From an uncultured Muribaculaceae bacterium (GTDB lineage: Bacteria; Bacteroidota; Bacteroidia; Bacteroidales; Muribaculaceae): a stretch of DNA of 27,624 bases. The position numbers and the translations under genes are program-made. The notes under the pieces were generated by a model. It searched no databases. It was not told the origin of the DNA and saw only the letters and a program-made list of their open reading frames with translations. This document shows positions 1 to 8,002 of the stretch, piece by piece (the first letter of the stretch is position 1; each line of letters opens with the position of its first letter). The stretch is taken from positions 1 through 27,624 of the forward strand of contig CAJLLX010000012.1 of NCBI GenBank assembly GCA_905207535.1. The letters are read 5' to 3'.

Positions 1-77
1 ACCAATACGCATTAACTCAAACAATTAACGTGGGCGCATCATCCGCCTATACCTATTAATTTTAAAGCAATCGTTGA

Positions 78-100
78 GGCATGACGATTATTTTCATGCC
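78..100. other. small hairpin downstream of the TonB receptor
   Basis: A 7-bp inverted repeat (GGCATGA / TCATGCC, loop of 9) lies past the 3' end of the receptor gene. There is no U-run after it on the minus strand, so it is at best a weak terminator. The remainder of bases 1-160 shows no gene that I can support. Confidence 0.3.
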
Positions 101-160
101 GTTCAATAATAACAACATCCTGCGGATTAGGTTCACCCTTCCGCAAAAACTATCCTTATG

Positions 161-2059
161 TCAGAATCGCACCGACGCACCGGCCATCACTGTGGCGCGG
201 GGCATCGGGAATCCGTAGTTGATCTGATAGCGCGCTGCGGTGAGGTTCTCACCCTTGGCCACAAGCGTCAGATCGCACCCGCGGAGGCTGAAGGTGTAGC
301 TCACACATGCTCCGAGCAAGCCGTAGTTCTCGGTGCTCTCCTCGGTCAGCAGATGCCAGATGCCGGTGAAATCGGCGGCAAACTCCCATCGGCCGGGCTT
401 AAACTCGGCCTGCGCGAAAAGTTTGTGACGCGGAGCAGCCACGATGCGGGCATCGGTGTGGAGGTAGGCGTAGTTGGCGTTGACGCTCCACTGCCCGGAG
501 ATGCGGTAGTCGGCGTCAAATTCTACACCCTTGTTGATAAATCGGCCGGTATTGACATTGAGCTGCGACCCTTGCGGCGTGGCCACCTGCTGTATGAGGT
601 TGTCGCCGTTGATGTAGTAGAACGCCAGCCCCATGCACAGGCGGCGATTGAGGAGCCACTGGCGCAACTCCACTTCGAGGTTGTACATCCGTTCGGGCTC
701 CAGCGAGGCGTTGCGGGGGCCGTACATGTAAAGCTCGCGCACATTGGGCGAGCGGAAGCCCTTGCCGTAGCTGAATTTCATCCGGCTGTCCGTCAGCGGC
801 CGGAAGATAAATCCTGCCTGAGGCACCCACTGGTTGCCGAACTGTGAGGAGTGCTCCAGTCTTACTCCGGCATTGACGTTGATCATATCCGACAGAAATC
901 CCTGCTGCATCATGGCGTAGCCGGCTATCTCGTTGACATGTGCGTCGACAATCATCGAGCGATCGGAGGTGTCGCCCTCCTTGGGAGTGTTGTAGGCTTC
1001 GCCTCCCCAGTGCTTGAAGTCAACGCCGAGGCTCAGATTGTTCCCCTCCCAGGGGCGCACGGTCTGATAGAGCGTGAGGCCCATGTTGAAGTCGCGCGAA
1101 TTGAAATGATAGCTGCGCGGCATGCCGGTGCGGTCGAGGCCGTCGTCAATCTTGTGTTTACCCCAGTTGTAATATGCCTGAAATCCACCGGAGGTCACCT
1201 CGTAGCTATTTTTCACATACACCGATGCCGTGGTGCGCAGCATCCGGGTCCACATCCCCAAAGGCTTGGCGCGATACACCGGTCCCGCATTGTCGGCGCG
1301 GGTTTCGGTCACAATCCCGCTGGCGCCCGCCTCCCAGTGGCGCGAAAAGCGATAATTAAGCGACAGATACTGATTGGCCAGCCAATAACCCATGCCGCAA
1401 CGGGTGCCGTCGGTGCTCTCGTAGCTTGCTGCCGCCAAGGCGCCGAACCCCTTGTAGCGTCCCTCGCCGCGCACACTGTATTGCTGGCTGCCGTAGCTGC
1501 CGCCCATTGCCGAGGCTGCACCCGAAAATCCGTCTTCCGTGGCATGACGGGTGATAAGATTCACCGAACCGCCCATCGCCCCCGAGCCGTAGAGCAGCGA
1601 CGACGGTCCGCTCACCACCTCGGCCCGCTCCACATCGTTGGTCACATATGTGTCGGGCAGCTAATGGCCGAAGACACCCGCCCACTGCGGCTGGCCGTCG
1701 ATCAGAAACAGCACTTTGTTGCCGCCACCGACGCCGCGGATCGACACACTTCCGGCCGACCCTCCGCTGACGCCATATCCCGCCAGGCCGCGCTCGGTGA
1801 CAAACATGCCGGGGATCCTTTGCTGCAGCACGGGCAGCACATTGGCCTGACGGCTCTCCTCCAGCTCCTCTCCCGTCACCACTCTCACATCAAGCGGCAG
1901 CAGAGCCACCGGAGCCTTTGCCGCCTGCTCCACTACCTCAACCGAGGCCAGTTGGCGTATAGTATCCGAAGCCGAAAATGACTGTTGACGCGTCTGCGCC
2001 ATTGCCGAAAAAGCGCACGCACTCGCGAGAATCGCGGCAGATAAAATATTGAAATTCAT
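161..2059 (-). pseudogene. TonB-dependent outer-membrane receptor interrupted by an in-frame amber codon
   Basis: Without the stop this would be a receptor of about 632 residues. It has a signal peptide (MNFNILSAA... ending near AMAQ), a possible TonB-box stretch (SVEVV), a plug domain (VRVVTGEELEE, SIRGVGGG, FLIDGQPQWAG, then AEVVSGPSSLLYGSGAMGG), and a beta-barrel ending in the usual terminal Phe (ASVRF). Plug and barrel are in one frame, but codon 133 is TAG (bases 1661-1663), between FGH and LPDTYV, in the middle of the plug. One base change from CAG would give it; intact relatives often have Pro here. A 132-residue product would be useless, and the downstream part has no signal peptide. 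The rest of the gene shows no other damage, so the lesion is probably recent or a sequence error. There is no CarboxypepD-like N-terminal domain, so it is not SusC-type; a metal, haem or vitamin substrate is likelier. The ligand cannot be told. Confidence 0.8.
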
Positions 2060-2062
2060 ATC

Positions 2063-2204
2063 GATAGCAAATGTGATGTATAATGATAGGCCCCTGATAG
2101 CAAATGTGATGTATTATTGTAGGCATCGCCCACTTTCAGGCTCAAAATCCACTTAGTGATGTTTTAAGATAGGCACCGCCCTCTTTCAGGCCCAAAATCC
2201 ACTT
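2063..2204 (-). repeat. degenerate direct repeats in the receptor leader
   Basis: Three 19-base copies of GTGATGTWTWAKRRTAGGC-like sequence start at 2073, 2106 and 2156. The first two extend upstream as an identical 19-base block at 2063-2081 and 2096-2114. A second repeat of 34 bases occurs at 2121-2154 and 2171-2204 with three differences. All lie between the receptor start codon and its predicted promoter, so they would be transcribed. On the minus strand each 34-base copy contains a possible short hairpin, GCCT-loop-GGGC. Function unknown. Confidence 0.75.
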
Positions 2205-2244
2205 CAAAAAGTAGACTTTCCGCAGGCGGCCACTCTTTTCTCCA

Positions 2245-2275
2245 CAAAATTAACAAACCCCCCAAACACCTGCAA
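2245..2275 (-). promoter_or_regulatory. predicted promoter of the TonB receptor
   Basis: On the minus strand TTG (2273-2275), a 20-base spacer and TAATTTTG (2245-2252) match the Bacteroidetes primary-sigma pattern. Transcription would start near 2238, leaving a leader of about 180 bases. Confidence 0.6.
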
Positions 2276-2525
2276 CCACCCCCTCCCCCAATCCGTAATC
2301 AAGGCACAACAAACCGTAAAATTGATAAGTCGAAATCCAAGTGTACGAAATGATATAATTACGCCAACTTGTAGGGAATACGGTAAGGAGGGTACCCCGG
2401 AGAGGGAGCAATTTGACACTGAAGCCGCTGCATTCTGTCTCGCTGAAACGCTGAAAGCTGAAAGCCAAATGCCTGAAAAACTCTACCCTCAAACCTAAAA
2501 CCTTAAAAATCTAATGCATCAATGC
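2276..2525. other. gene-free stretch between divergent promoters
   Basis: I see no credible gene. It holds a short run of GCTGAAA units (2442-2448, 2450-2456, 2457-2463) and A/C-rich low-complexity sequence near 2490-2515. A KpnI-like palindrome GGGTACCC occurs near 2390. None of these has a clear role. Confidence 0.5.
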
Positions 2526-2556
2526 TTGGCGATGTCAAAAAAAAGTTGTAACTTTG
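2526..2556 (+). promoter_or_regulatory. predicted rpsO promoter
   Basis: TTG at 2526-2528, a 20-base spacer and TAACTTTG at 2549-2556 fit the Bacteroidetes promoter consensus very well. Transcription would start near 2562, about 100 bases before the rpsO start codon. Confidence 0.75.
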
Positions 2557-2558
2557 CC

Positions 2559-2625
2559 GCGCTAAAGCGAACTGCATACGCCCCGTTTGGTCGGGCTACG
2601 GGATGCCCGGAGCTGTTAGCACGCT
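2559..2625 (+). promoter_or_regulatory. structured rpsO leader, possible S15 autoregulatory site
   Basis: The leader can pair GCTAA (2561-2565) with TTAGC (2616-2620), closing around two mutually exclusive hairpins: CCCG (2582-2585) with CGGG (2592-2595), or CGGGC (2592-2596) with GCCCG (2605-2609). S15 represses its own mRNA in several bacteria through unrelated leader structures. Whether this one binds S15 is inference. Confidence 0.35.
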
Positions 2626-2665
2626 GATACACAACATTTTACTCACTTTACAAAATCTCTAAAGA

Positions 2666-2941
2666 ATGCATTTAAATTCTGAAGAAAAAGCCGAAATCTT
2701 TGAGAAGTACGGTAAGAGCAAGACTGACACTGGCTCGCCTGAAGCCCAGATTGCATTATTCTCGGTCCGTATCGCTCATTTGACTCAGCACCTGAAGTCA
2801 AATCACAAAGATTATACCACCGCCCGTGCCCTTAAGATGCTCGTAGGTAAGCGTCGTCGCCTCCTTGATTACCTGATCAAGACCGATATCGAGCGCTACC
2901 GCGCCATCATCGCTCAGAAGGAGCTCGGCATCCGCAAATAA
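2666..2941 (+). CDS. rpsO: 30S ribosomal protein S15
   Basis: The 91-residue product is the usual S15 length and matches the family throughout: the N-terminal helix with KAEIFEKYGKSKTDTGSPE, the central SVRIAHLTQHLKSNHKDY, the RALKMLVGKRRRLLDYL segment, and a basic end. S15 binds the three-way junction of helices 20-22 in the central domain of 16S rRNA, and nucleates platform assembly with S6 and S18. The gene stands alone, with its own promoter, a leader of about 100 bases and a strong terminator. The start ATG at 2666 gives the family-standard N-terminus (MHLNSEEK). Nothing is unusual in the protein. Confidence 0.98.
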   Translation: MHLNSEEKAEIFEKYGKSKTDTGSPEAQIALFSVRIAHLTQHLKSNHKDYTTARALKMLVGKRRRLLDYLIKTDIERYRAIIAQKELGIRK

Positions 2942-2965
2942 TCCGTTATTTGCAGGCTTACAAGC

Positions 2966-3006
2966 AAAAAAAATCGAGGTTGCACTCAGTGCAGCCTCGT
3001 TTTTTT
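2966..3006. terminator. bidirectional intrinsic terminator between rpsO and cinA
   Basis: An 11-bp stem (CGAGGTTGCAC / GTGCAGCCTCG, one G-U pair, loop TCA) at 2975-2999 is followed by seven T on the plus strand and preceded by eight A (2966-2973), so it also ends with a U-run on the minus strand. It can serve the convergent rpsO and cinA transcripts. Confidence 0.9.
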
Positions 3007-3022
3007 ATATCCCTCGGCAGCG

Positions 3023-4264
3023 TCAGAAGCGCTGGAGGGTGCGGATCAGGCGGATGATGGCGGTGGTGGTGGCGCGGTCGATCACGCGGGCACGGTCGCC
3101 TGGCAGATGCACGGTCACGGCCTCGGTGCCACGAGGCGTGGAAACGGCCATGCACACGGTGCCTACCGGTTTGGCTTCGCTCCCTCCGCCGGGACCGGCT
3201 ATACCGGAGGTCGACACTGCTACATCGGCGCAAAGGGCGCGGCGCACGCCTTCGGCCATCTGCGAGGCCACCGGCTCCGACACGGCTCCGAAGGCTGCGA
3301 GGGTCTCCTCGCTCACTCCGAGCACACGGTGCTTCACATCGTTGTCGTAGGCCACCACTCCCCCGCGTAGCACTTCGCTCACGCCGGGTATCATGGTCAT
3401 GCGGTGAGCTATGTTGCCGCCGGTGCAGCTCTCGGCTGTGGCCATGGTGAGGTGGAGCCGCTGCAACTGCTCCATCAGCATCTCGGCCGGCGTCTTGTCG
3501 CCTTGGCCGAGCAGATTGGCGCCGAGAAGCGCCACGAGGGCCTCAGAGCGCTCATCAAGCTCTCGCTCTACGCTGGCGGCATCCTCGCCCACGGCGTCGA
3601 TGCGCAGACGGTGGTATCCGGCATTGGGCAGATAGGCCAGATGCATCCACGCGGGGAGCGCTTCCTCCCACTGCGTAAGCCGCTCGGCAAGGGCGCTTTC
3701 CGATACGTCGGTCACGGTGAAATGGCGGTGACGCACCACGGTGCGCTCGCCGAAGCGCCCGAGCAGCTCGGGCACCACATACTGCAGGGCGTGGCGCGTC
3801 TCAAACGGCACTCCCGGCATCGACACAAGCACACGGCCATCCTTTTCAAACCACATGATAGGCGCAGTGCCCACCTCGTTGGGTATCACGCGGCAACTGT
3901 CGGGCACCAAGGCCTGACGGCGGGTGAGTTCGTTCATCTGCAGCCCGCGGCGCCGGAATATCTCCTCCACATTGGCCATCACCCGGTCGTCGAAGTGCAT
4001 TCCGCCGCCAAACACGCGGCAGAGAGTGGCTTTGGTTATGTCGTCTTTCGTCGGGCCGAGGCCACCGGTGGTGATTACCACCGGAGTCTGCTCCAGAGCG
4101 CGGCTGATGGCTGCGGTGATGGCATCGGCATCATCGTGCACCGACACCACATCCTTTATCGTCCACCCCGCGGGGGCAAATGCGCGCGCTATGTCGCCCG
4201 AATTGGTGTCGGTCACCTGCCCAAGCAGCAGCTCGTCGCCTATTACGATGATAGAAATCTCCAT
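3023..4264 (-). CDS. cinA: CinA-family protein, nicotinamide mononucleotide amidohydrolase
   Basis: The protein has 413 residues with two domains. Residues 1 to about 170 form a MoaB/MogA-like fold (COG1058) with the signature TTGGLGPTKDD at 65-75 and PGVPFE near 150. Residues 255-413 form the PncC domain, with the catalytic serine motif AESCTGG at about 277-283 and SGIAGPGGG further on. The PncC domain deamidates nicotinamide mononucleotide to nicotinic acid mononucleotide, recycling a by-product of DNA ligase; the N-terminal domain in related proteins has ADP-ribose pyrophosphatase activity. Both domains look complete. The gene follows tsaD by 31 bases on the same strand, so they are probably cotranscribed. 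Confidence 0.93.
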   Translation of the reverse strand: MEISIIVIGDELLLGQVTDTNSGDIARAFAPAGWTIKDVVSVHDDADAITAAISRALEQTPVVITTGGLGPTKDDITKATLCRVFGGGMHFDDRVMANVEEIFRRRGLQMNELTRRQALVPDSCRVIPNEVGTAPIMWFEKDGRVLVSMPGVPFETRHALQYVVPELLGRFGERTVVRHRHFTVTDVSESALAERLTQWEEALPAWMHLAYLPNAGYHRLRIDAVGEDAASVERELDERSEALVALLGANLLGQGDKTPAEMLMEQLQRLHLTMATAESCTGGNIAHRMTMIPGVSEVLRGGVVAYDNDVKHRVLGVSEETLAAFGAVSEPVASQMAEGVRRALCADVAVSTSGIAGPGGGSEAKPVGTVCMAVSTPRGTEAVTVHLPGDRARVIDRATTTAIIRLIRTLQRF

Positions 4265-4295
4265 TGTTTCCGATATTTATGGTTCGCCCCGGGGC

Positions 4296-5321
4296 TCACA
4301 CTGTCACACGCGCGAACGGCGCCAGATCGTAGGGGCAGAAATCTTTGTCGAGATATTTAAAGTAGCCGGCGATGGCCACCATGGCGGCATTGTCGGTGGT
4401 AAACACCCGTTCGGGTATAAACGGCTCAAGCCCGTTGTCGAGGCAATATTGCTCCACTGCGGCGCGCACGCCAGAATTGGCCGAGACGCCTCCGCCGATG
4501 GCCACGGTGCGCACTCCGGTCATCTTCACTGCCTGACGCAACTTGTCGAGCAAGATCTCTATGATGGTGCGCTGCAGCGATGCCGCCAGGTCGGGCATAT
4601 TCTCCTTCACAAAGTCGGGATTGGCCTTCACGCCGTCGCGCACGGTGTAAAGGAATGAGGTCTTCAGACCGCTGAAACTGTAGTCGAGCCCGGGGATGTG
4701 CGGCTTGGCAAAGTGAAATCGCTTCGCATCGCCCTCGGCTGCAAGCCGGTCGATGTGCGGCCCGCCGGGATAAGGGAGCCCCATCACCTTAGCGCATTTG
4801 TCGAACGCCTCACCGGCGGCATCGTCGATGGTCTGGCCGAGGATCTCCATATCTTTGTAGCTCTTCACCAGGATGATCTGCGAGTTGCCGCCCGAGATCA
4901 GCAGGCACAAAAAGGGGAACTCCGGCACGCGGTCATCCTCCTTGCGGCGCACGAAGTGGCTCAGCACATGCCCGTGCAGGTGGTTGACATCGATAATCGG
5001 TATCCGCAGACCCAGCGACAACCCTTTGGCAAACGAGGTGCCCACAAGTAGCGAGCCAAGCAGCCCCGGCCCGCGGGTGAAAGCTATCGCCGAAAGGTCG
5101 CTCTTGCTCACTCCCGCACGTTTGAGAGCGGCATCCACCACCGGCACTATATTTTGCTGATGTGCGCGCGATGCCAGCTCCGGTACCACGCCGCCATACT
5201 CCTCGTGCACTTTCTGACTCGCTATGACGTTGCTCAGCAATATGCCGTCGCGAATCACAGCCGCCGACGTGTCGTCGCAGCTCGATTCTATCCCCAGTAT
5301 TGTGATATTTTTCGTGTCCAT
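4296..5321 (-). CDS. tsaD: tRNA N6-adenosine threonylcarbamoyltransferase
   Basis: TsaD transfers the threonylcarbamoyl group made by TsaC onto A37 of ANN-decoding tRNAs, with TsaB and TsaE. The 341 residues begin MDTKNITILGIESSCDDTS, the canonical Kae1/TsaD N-terminus, and carry the metal-binding HxxxH at about 114-118 within NHLHGHVLSH, GGVVPELASRAH, and FTRGPGLLGSL. The frame is open upstream to 5471, but I chose the ATG at 5321: the extra 50 residues are low in conservation-like features and a consensus promoter lies inside that extension (5348-5378). The gene heads a tsaD-cinA unit. An essential-type housekeeping gene with nothing degenerate. Confidence 0.96.
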   Translation of the reverse strand: MDTKNITILGIESSCDDTSAAVIRDGILLSNVIASQKVHEEYGGVVPELASRAHQQNIVPVVDAALKRAGVSKSDLSAIAFTRGPGLLGSLLVGTSFAKGLSLGLRIPIIDVNHLHGHVLSHFVRRKEDDRVPEFPFLCLLISGGNSQIILVKSYKDMEILGQTIDDAAGEAFDKCAKVMGLPYPGGPHIDRLAAEGDAKRFHFAKPHIPGLDYSFSGLKTSFLYTVRDGVKANPDFVKENMPDLAASLQRTIIEILLDKLRQAVKMTGVRTVAIGGGVSANSGVRAAVEQYCLDNGLEPFIPERVFTTDNAAMVAIAGYFKYLDKDFCPYDLAPFARVTV

Positions 5322-5347
5322 CAGATTTTTTTCTTTCTTTTCCCTCG

Positions 5348-5378
5348 CAAAGTTACCACTAAATCGCAAATTGGCCAA
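5348..5378 (-). promoter_or_regulatory. predicted tsaD-cinA promoter
   Basis: On the minus strand TTG (5376-5378), a 20-base spacer and TAACTTTG (5348-5355). It lies about 27 bases upstream of the chosen tsaD start and argues against the longer reading. Confidence 0.7.
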
Positions 5379-5425
5379 ATCGCCGTTTCCCCCTCCCCTT
5401 TTGCCTCCTTCTTGCGCTAAGATAA

Positions 5426-5469
5426 ACAATGAAAAGCCTCCCTGCCGGGCCGTAGCCGGGCAGGAAGGC
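5426..5469 (-). terminator. intrinsic terminator after the ROK kinase
   Basis: GCCT/AGGC plus CCTGCC/GGCAGG with one mismatch form a 10-bp stem at 5436-5469. On the minus strand it is followed by a T-rich stretch (TTTTCATTGTTT). It sits 25 bases after the kinase stop codon. Confidence 0.7.
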
Positions 5470-5493
5470 ATATCAGTTTACAGGCCTCGGGGC

Positions 5494-6609
5494 TTAAGCC
5501 TCCTTAGCCTCTTTCTGGTCGATCTGCGACAGGGCGTAGGTGTAGGCGCCGATGCTGATGGCCTTCGAGGCGCCGAGCTTCGAGATCATCACGCCGGTAC
5601 GCTTCATCGGATCGTAGGTCACTACCTTGTCCGACCCGTAGACCTTCAGCTCGCGGGCATCGCCCTGGGCGAATTTCACGAACTCAAACTCGTCATCGAG
5701 GTCGAATACCGACATCTGCACCCTCTGCAGTTGCTCGCCGTTGATGGTGTGGATGGTAGAGCGCAGAGTCTTGAGCAGCGACGGCATGATGTAGCGTGCA
5801 GCGCCGGTGAGGCCGCCGCCGATCACTATCAGCGAGTCGGTGATGGTCACGGCTGTGGCCATGGCGTCGCCGGCAGCCTCGCCGAAGAGGCGGAAGCTCT
5901 CCAGAGCTGCCTCGCGGTCGCCCTCGCGGGTGCCGTCGGCGATCTCGCAGATATCCTTGGGAGTAAGGGTGGTGTCGTTGGTGCCGGCAAGACGGTTGTA
6001 TTCACGTGTCACGGCGCGGATGGCTGCGAAGTCCTCGGCCATGATGTCATGATCCTTGGCCGACGGCAGACAGAAGGTCTCGATGCAGGCGTTGTTGCCC
6101 AAATTGAGGCGTCCGTCGATCACCGAACCGATACCCAGACCGGTGCCGAAGGTGTAGCCGAGGATGTTCTTATACTGCTTTTTGCTGCCCAGTTCAGCCA
6201 CACGCTTGTTGATCTCGGGCAGAGCACCGGCCATAGCCTCGCCGAAGGCGAAGAGGTCGCCATCGTTGTTGATAAACACGGGCAGGCCGAATTTCTCCTC
6301 CAGGAACGGGCCGAGGGCCACACCGTCGCGGAAACTCGGGAAGTTGGGCAGGAAGCCGCCTACGATGCCGTTGGGATAGTCGGCCGGGCCGGGGAAGGCA
6401 AACGAGATAGCCACCGGCTTCTCGTCGAGCAGGTCGATGATGGTCTTGAAGCCGTTGACCATCGACTGGAGGCACAGCTCCAGATTGTCGGCACGCGAGG
6501 GGATGGTCACGGGGTCAACTATAAATTCGCATCCGCGCATGGCGCCGAACACAAGGTTTGTGCCCCCGGCATCGAGGGTAATCACAATTCGGTTGTCAAA
6601 ATGATACAT
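5494..6609 (-). CDS. ROK-family sugar kinase
   Basis: The 371-residue protein has the ATP-binding DAGGT at 14-18, the FPGPADYP substrate-loop region near 73-80, INNDGDLFAFGEA near 114-126, and FGTGLGIGSVIDGRL, which fits the ROK signature. ROK kinases phosphorylate hexoses such as glucose, fructose, mannose or N-acetyl sugars in the cytoplasm. The usual ROK zinc motif (His followed by CxCGxxGCxE) is absent; the corresponding stretch reads NLGNNACIETFCL. It lies downstream of manA on the same strand, so a mannose or fructose kinase role is a reasonable inference, but the substrate cannot be told from the sequence. It is longer than typical ROK kinases (about 300 residues). Confidence 0.88.
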   Translation of the reverse strand: MYHFDNRIVITLDAGGTNLVFGAMRGCEFIVDPVTIPSRADNLELCLQSMVNGFKTIIDLLDEKPVAISFAFPGPADYPNGIVGGFLPNFPSFRDGVALGPFLEEKFGLPVFINNDGDLFAFGEAMAGALPEINKRVAELGSKKQYKNILGYTFGTGLGIGSVIDGRLNLGNNACIETFCLPSAKDHDIMAEDFAAIRAVTREYNRLAGTNDTTLTPKDICEIADGTREGDREAALESFRLFGEAAGDAMATAVTITDSLIVIGGGLTGAARYIMPSLLKTLRSTIHTINGEQLQRVQMSVFDLDDEFEFVKFAQGDARELKVYGSDKVVTYDPMKRTGVMISKLGASKAISIGAYTYALSQIDQKEAKEA

Positions 6610-6740
6610 GGTATTATTTTAATTAGGAATTAGCAATTAAGAATTAGCAATTATCAATTATTTTAATCTATTAGCATTTTTCAATCAGCAATTAGCAAGC
6701 GCCGGCTGCGCATTGCCAATTGCTGAATACTCATTGCCAA
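6610..6740. repeat. AT-rich AATTAGCAATT repeat tract between manA and the kinase
   Basis: Several overlapping copies of AATTAGCAATT-like units occur at about 6624-6660, with more diverged copies at 6683-6697 and 6714-6740 (ATTGCCAATT). A short imperfect hairpin, GCAAGCGC/GCGCATTGC, lies near 6695-6716. The tract separates two genes that otherwise look cotranscribed. Similar low-complexity repeats are common between Bacteroidales genes. Confidence 0.6.
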
Positions 6741-7709
6741 TTATTTGATGTAGACTGTTACAAGTTCTCCGGTTCCTTTCACTGTCACCGAGGGCATATC
6801 GGCAGGCACAAGCACGGTCTGACCCTGAGGCAGTGTGGTGGTGCGGCCTTCGGGATCCACAAGCTCCAGATCGCCCTTCACCGAGATGAGGATGGTGAAC
6901 GAGTTGCGCTTTGCCAGCGGCAGGAAATACTCCTTGTCGACATTCACCAGGGTGGTGGTGAAGTAAGCACAGTCCTCTACCAGCGCTTCCTGGCCGGCGG
7001 CAGCCTGCACATTTTTCACTGCCTGATTTTTGTCGTTGTAGTTGATGGCATCTACCGACTCCTCTACATGCAGCTGACGCAGATTGCCCTGCGCGTCGCG
7101 GCGGTTGTAGTCGTAGATGCGGTAGGTGATGTCGGATGCCTCCTGGATTTCAAGCACGAAGTTGCCCTCGCCGATGGCGTGCACGCGGCCTGCGGGGAGG
7201 AAGAACACATCGCCGGGCTTGGTGAAATACTTCGAGAGAGCATCCACTATGGTGCTCTCCTTCACCATCGTGCGGAATTTGTCGGGATCCATCTCCTGAT
7301 TGAATCCGGCATAGAGATAGGCCGTGGGGGTGGGAAGCACCGAATACCACATCTCGGTTTTGCCCAGCGACGAGTGGCGCTTGGCGGCAAGAGCATCGTC
7401 GGGATGCACCTGGATGGAGAGGTCGCGGGTGGAGTCGATAAACTTGATCAGCAGGGGGAATTTGTCGCCGTAGCGCTCGTAGAGCTTCTCGCCCATGATC
7501 TCGCGTCCGTGCTCACGCAGCATCTCTGGAAGGGTCTTGCCGGCGTAAGAACCGTCGGCTACCACCGATTCGTGGCCGGCCATGGGGCTAAGTTCCCACG
7601 ACTCACCCACATTGTCGCCCTGCGAGGGGAGACCTTTGAACTCGGCTATACGGGTACCGCCCCAGAGCACCGACTTGAAGATAGGGTTGAATTTCAGTAT
7701 TGGCAGCAT
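6741..7709 (-). CDS. manA: mannose-6-phosphate isomerase, type I
   Basis: ManA interconverts mannose 6-phosphate and fructose 6-phosphate in the cytoplasm, serving both mannose catabolism and GDP-mannose synthesis. The 322-residue protein is the short form of the type I cupin isomerase. It shows FKSVLWGGTRIAEF at the N-terminus, the zinc-ligand motif QVHPDD (His at about 102), GKTEMWY with the ligand Glu at about 119, and LPAGRVHAIG with the ligand His at about 177. The active-site region is complete. It is the first gene of a manA-ROK kinase unit with a consensus promoter about 85 bases upstream. Confidence 0.94.
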   Translation of the reverse strand: MLPILKFNPIFKSVLWGGTRIAEFKGLPSQGDNVGESWELSPMAGHESVVADGSYAGKTLPEMLREHGREIMGEKLYERYGDKFPLLIKFIDSTRDLSIQVHPDDALAAKRHSSLGKTEMWYSVLPTPTAYLYAGFNQEMDPDKFRTMVKESTIVDALSKYFTKPGDVFFLPAGRVHAIGEGNFVLEIQEASDITYRIYDYNRRDAQGNLRQLHVEESVDAINYNDKNQAVKNVQAAAGQEALVEDCAYFTTTLVNVDKEYFLPLAKRNSFTILISVKGDLELVDPEGRTTTLPQGQTVLVPADMPSVTVKGTGELVTVYIK

Positions 7710-7793
7710 TTTTCTAAGGTATTTTTATTCGTTGTTTTTGATTGTTTTTCCGATATTTTTCACGGCGCGCCGCTCCCGGCACTCCGCTGACTA

Positions 7794-7824
7794 CAAAGGT
7801 AAAAATTCTTTATCTATTTTTCAA
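7794..7824 (-). promoter_or_regulatory. predicted manA promoter
   Basis: On the minus strand TTG (7822-7824), a 20-base spacer and TACCTTTG (7794-7801) match the Bacteroidetes consensus. Confidence 0.7.
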
Positions 7825-7964
7825 CCCTGAAGCGTGGCAAATCTTGTGTCTTTTAATCTAATTTAGCGAATTTAGCGAATAATCCACATGTTCCGCTCCC
7901 CGCGCTCGGAGTTTTTTGATAATATTAGCGACATTTTTTCAGTAATCCATCCCGAAATATTTGC

Positions 7965-7972
7965 TATATTTG
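7965..7972 (+). promoter_or_regulatory. possible -7 box upstream of the DUF362 gene
   Basis: TATATTTG matches the TAnnTTTG element and lies 30 bases before the start codon. No good TTG is found at the expected distance, so it is uncertain. Confidence 0.4.
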
Positions 7973-8002
7973 CCTCGCTTTTAAGATATAACACCATTTG
8001 CT

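Noticed and set aside
1661..1663. Amber codon as evidence for stop-codon recoding
   Set aside because: trkH, apbE and the small gene before dxs all end with TAG at plausible places, so TAG acts as stop here.
2204..2492. Short open frames on the minus strand between the receptor and rpsO
   Set aside because: No start context, low-complexity sequence and no recognisable protein; the stretch also contains the receptor promoter.
5322..5471. Extended N-terminus of TsaD
   Set aside because: The extra 50 residues precede a canonical TsaD start and contain a consensus promoter, so the shorter form is preferred.
5224..6633. Open frame of 469 codons antisense to tsaD and the ROK kinase
   Set aside because: It crosses two well-supported genes and a terminator, and has no family features.
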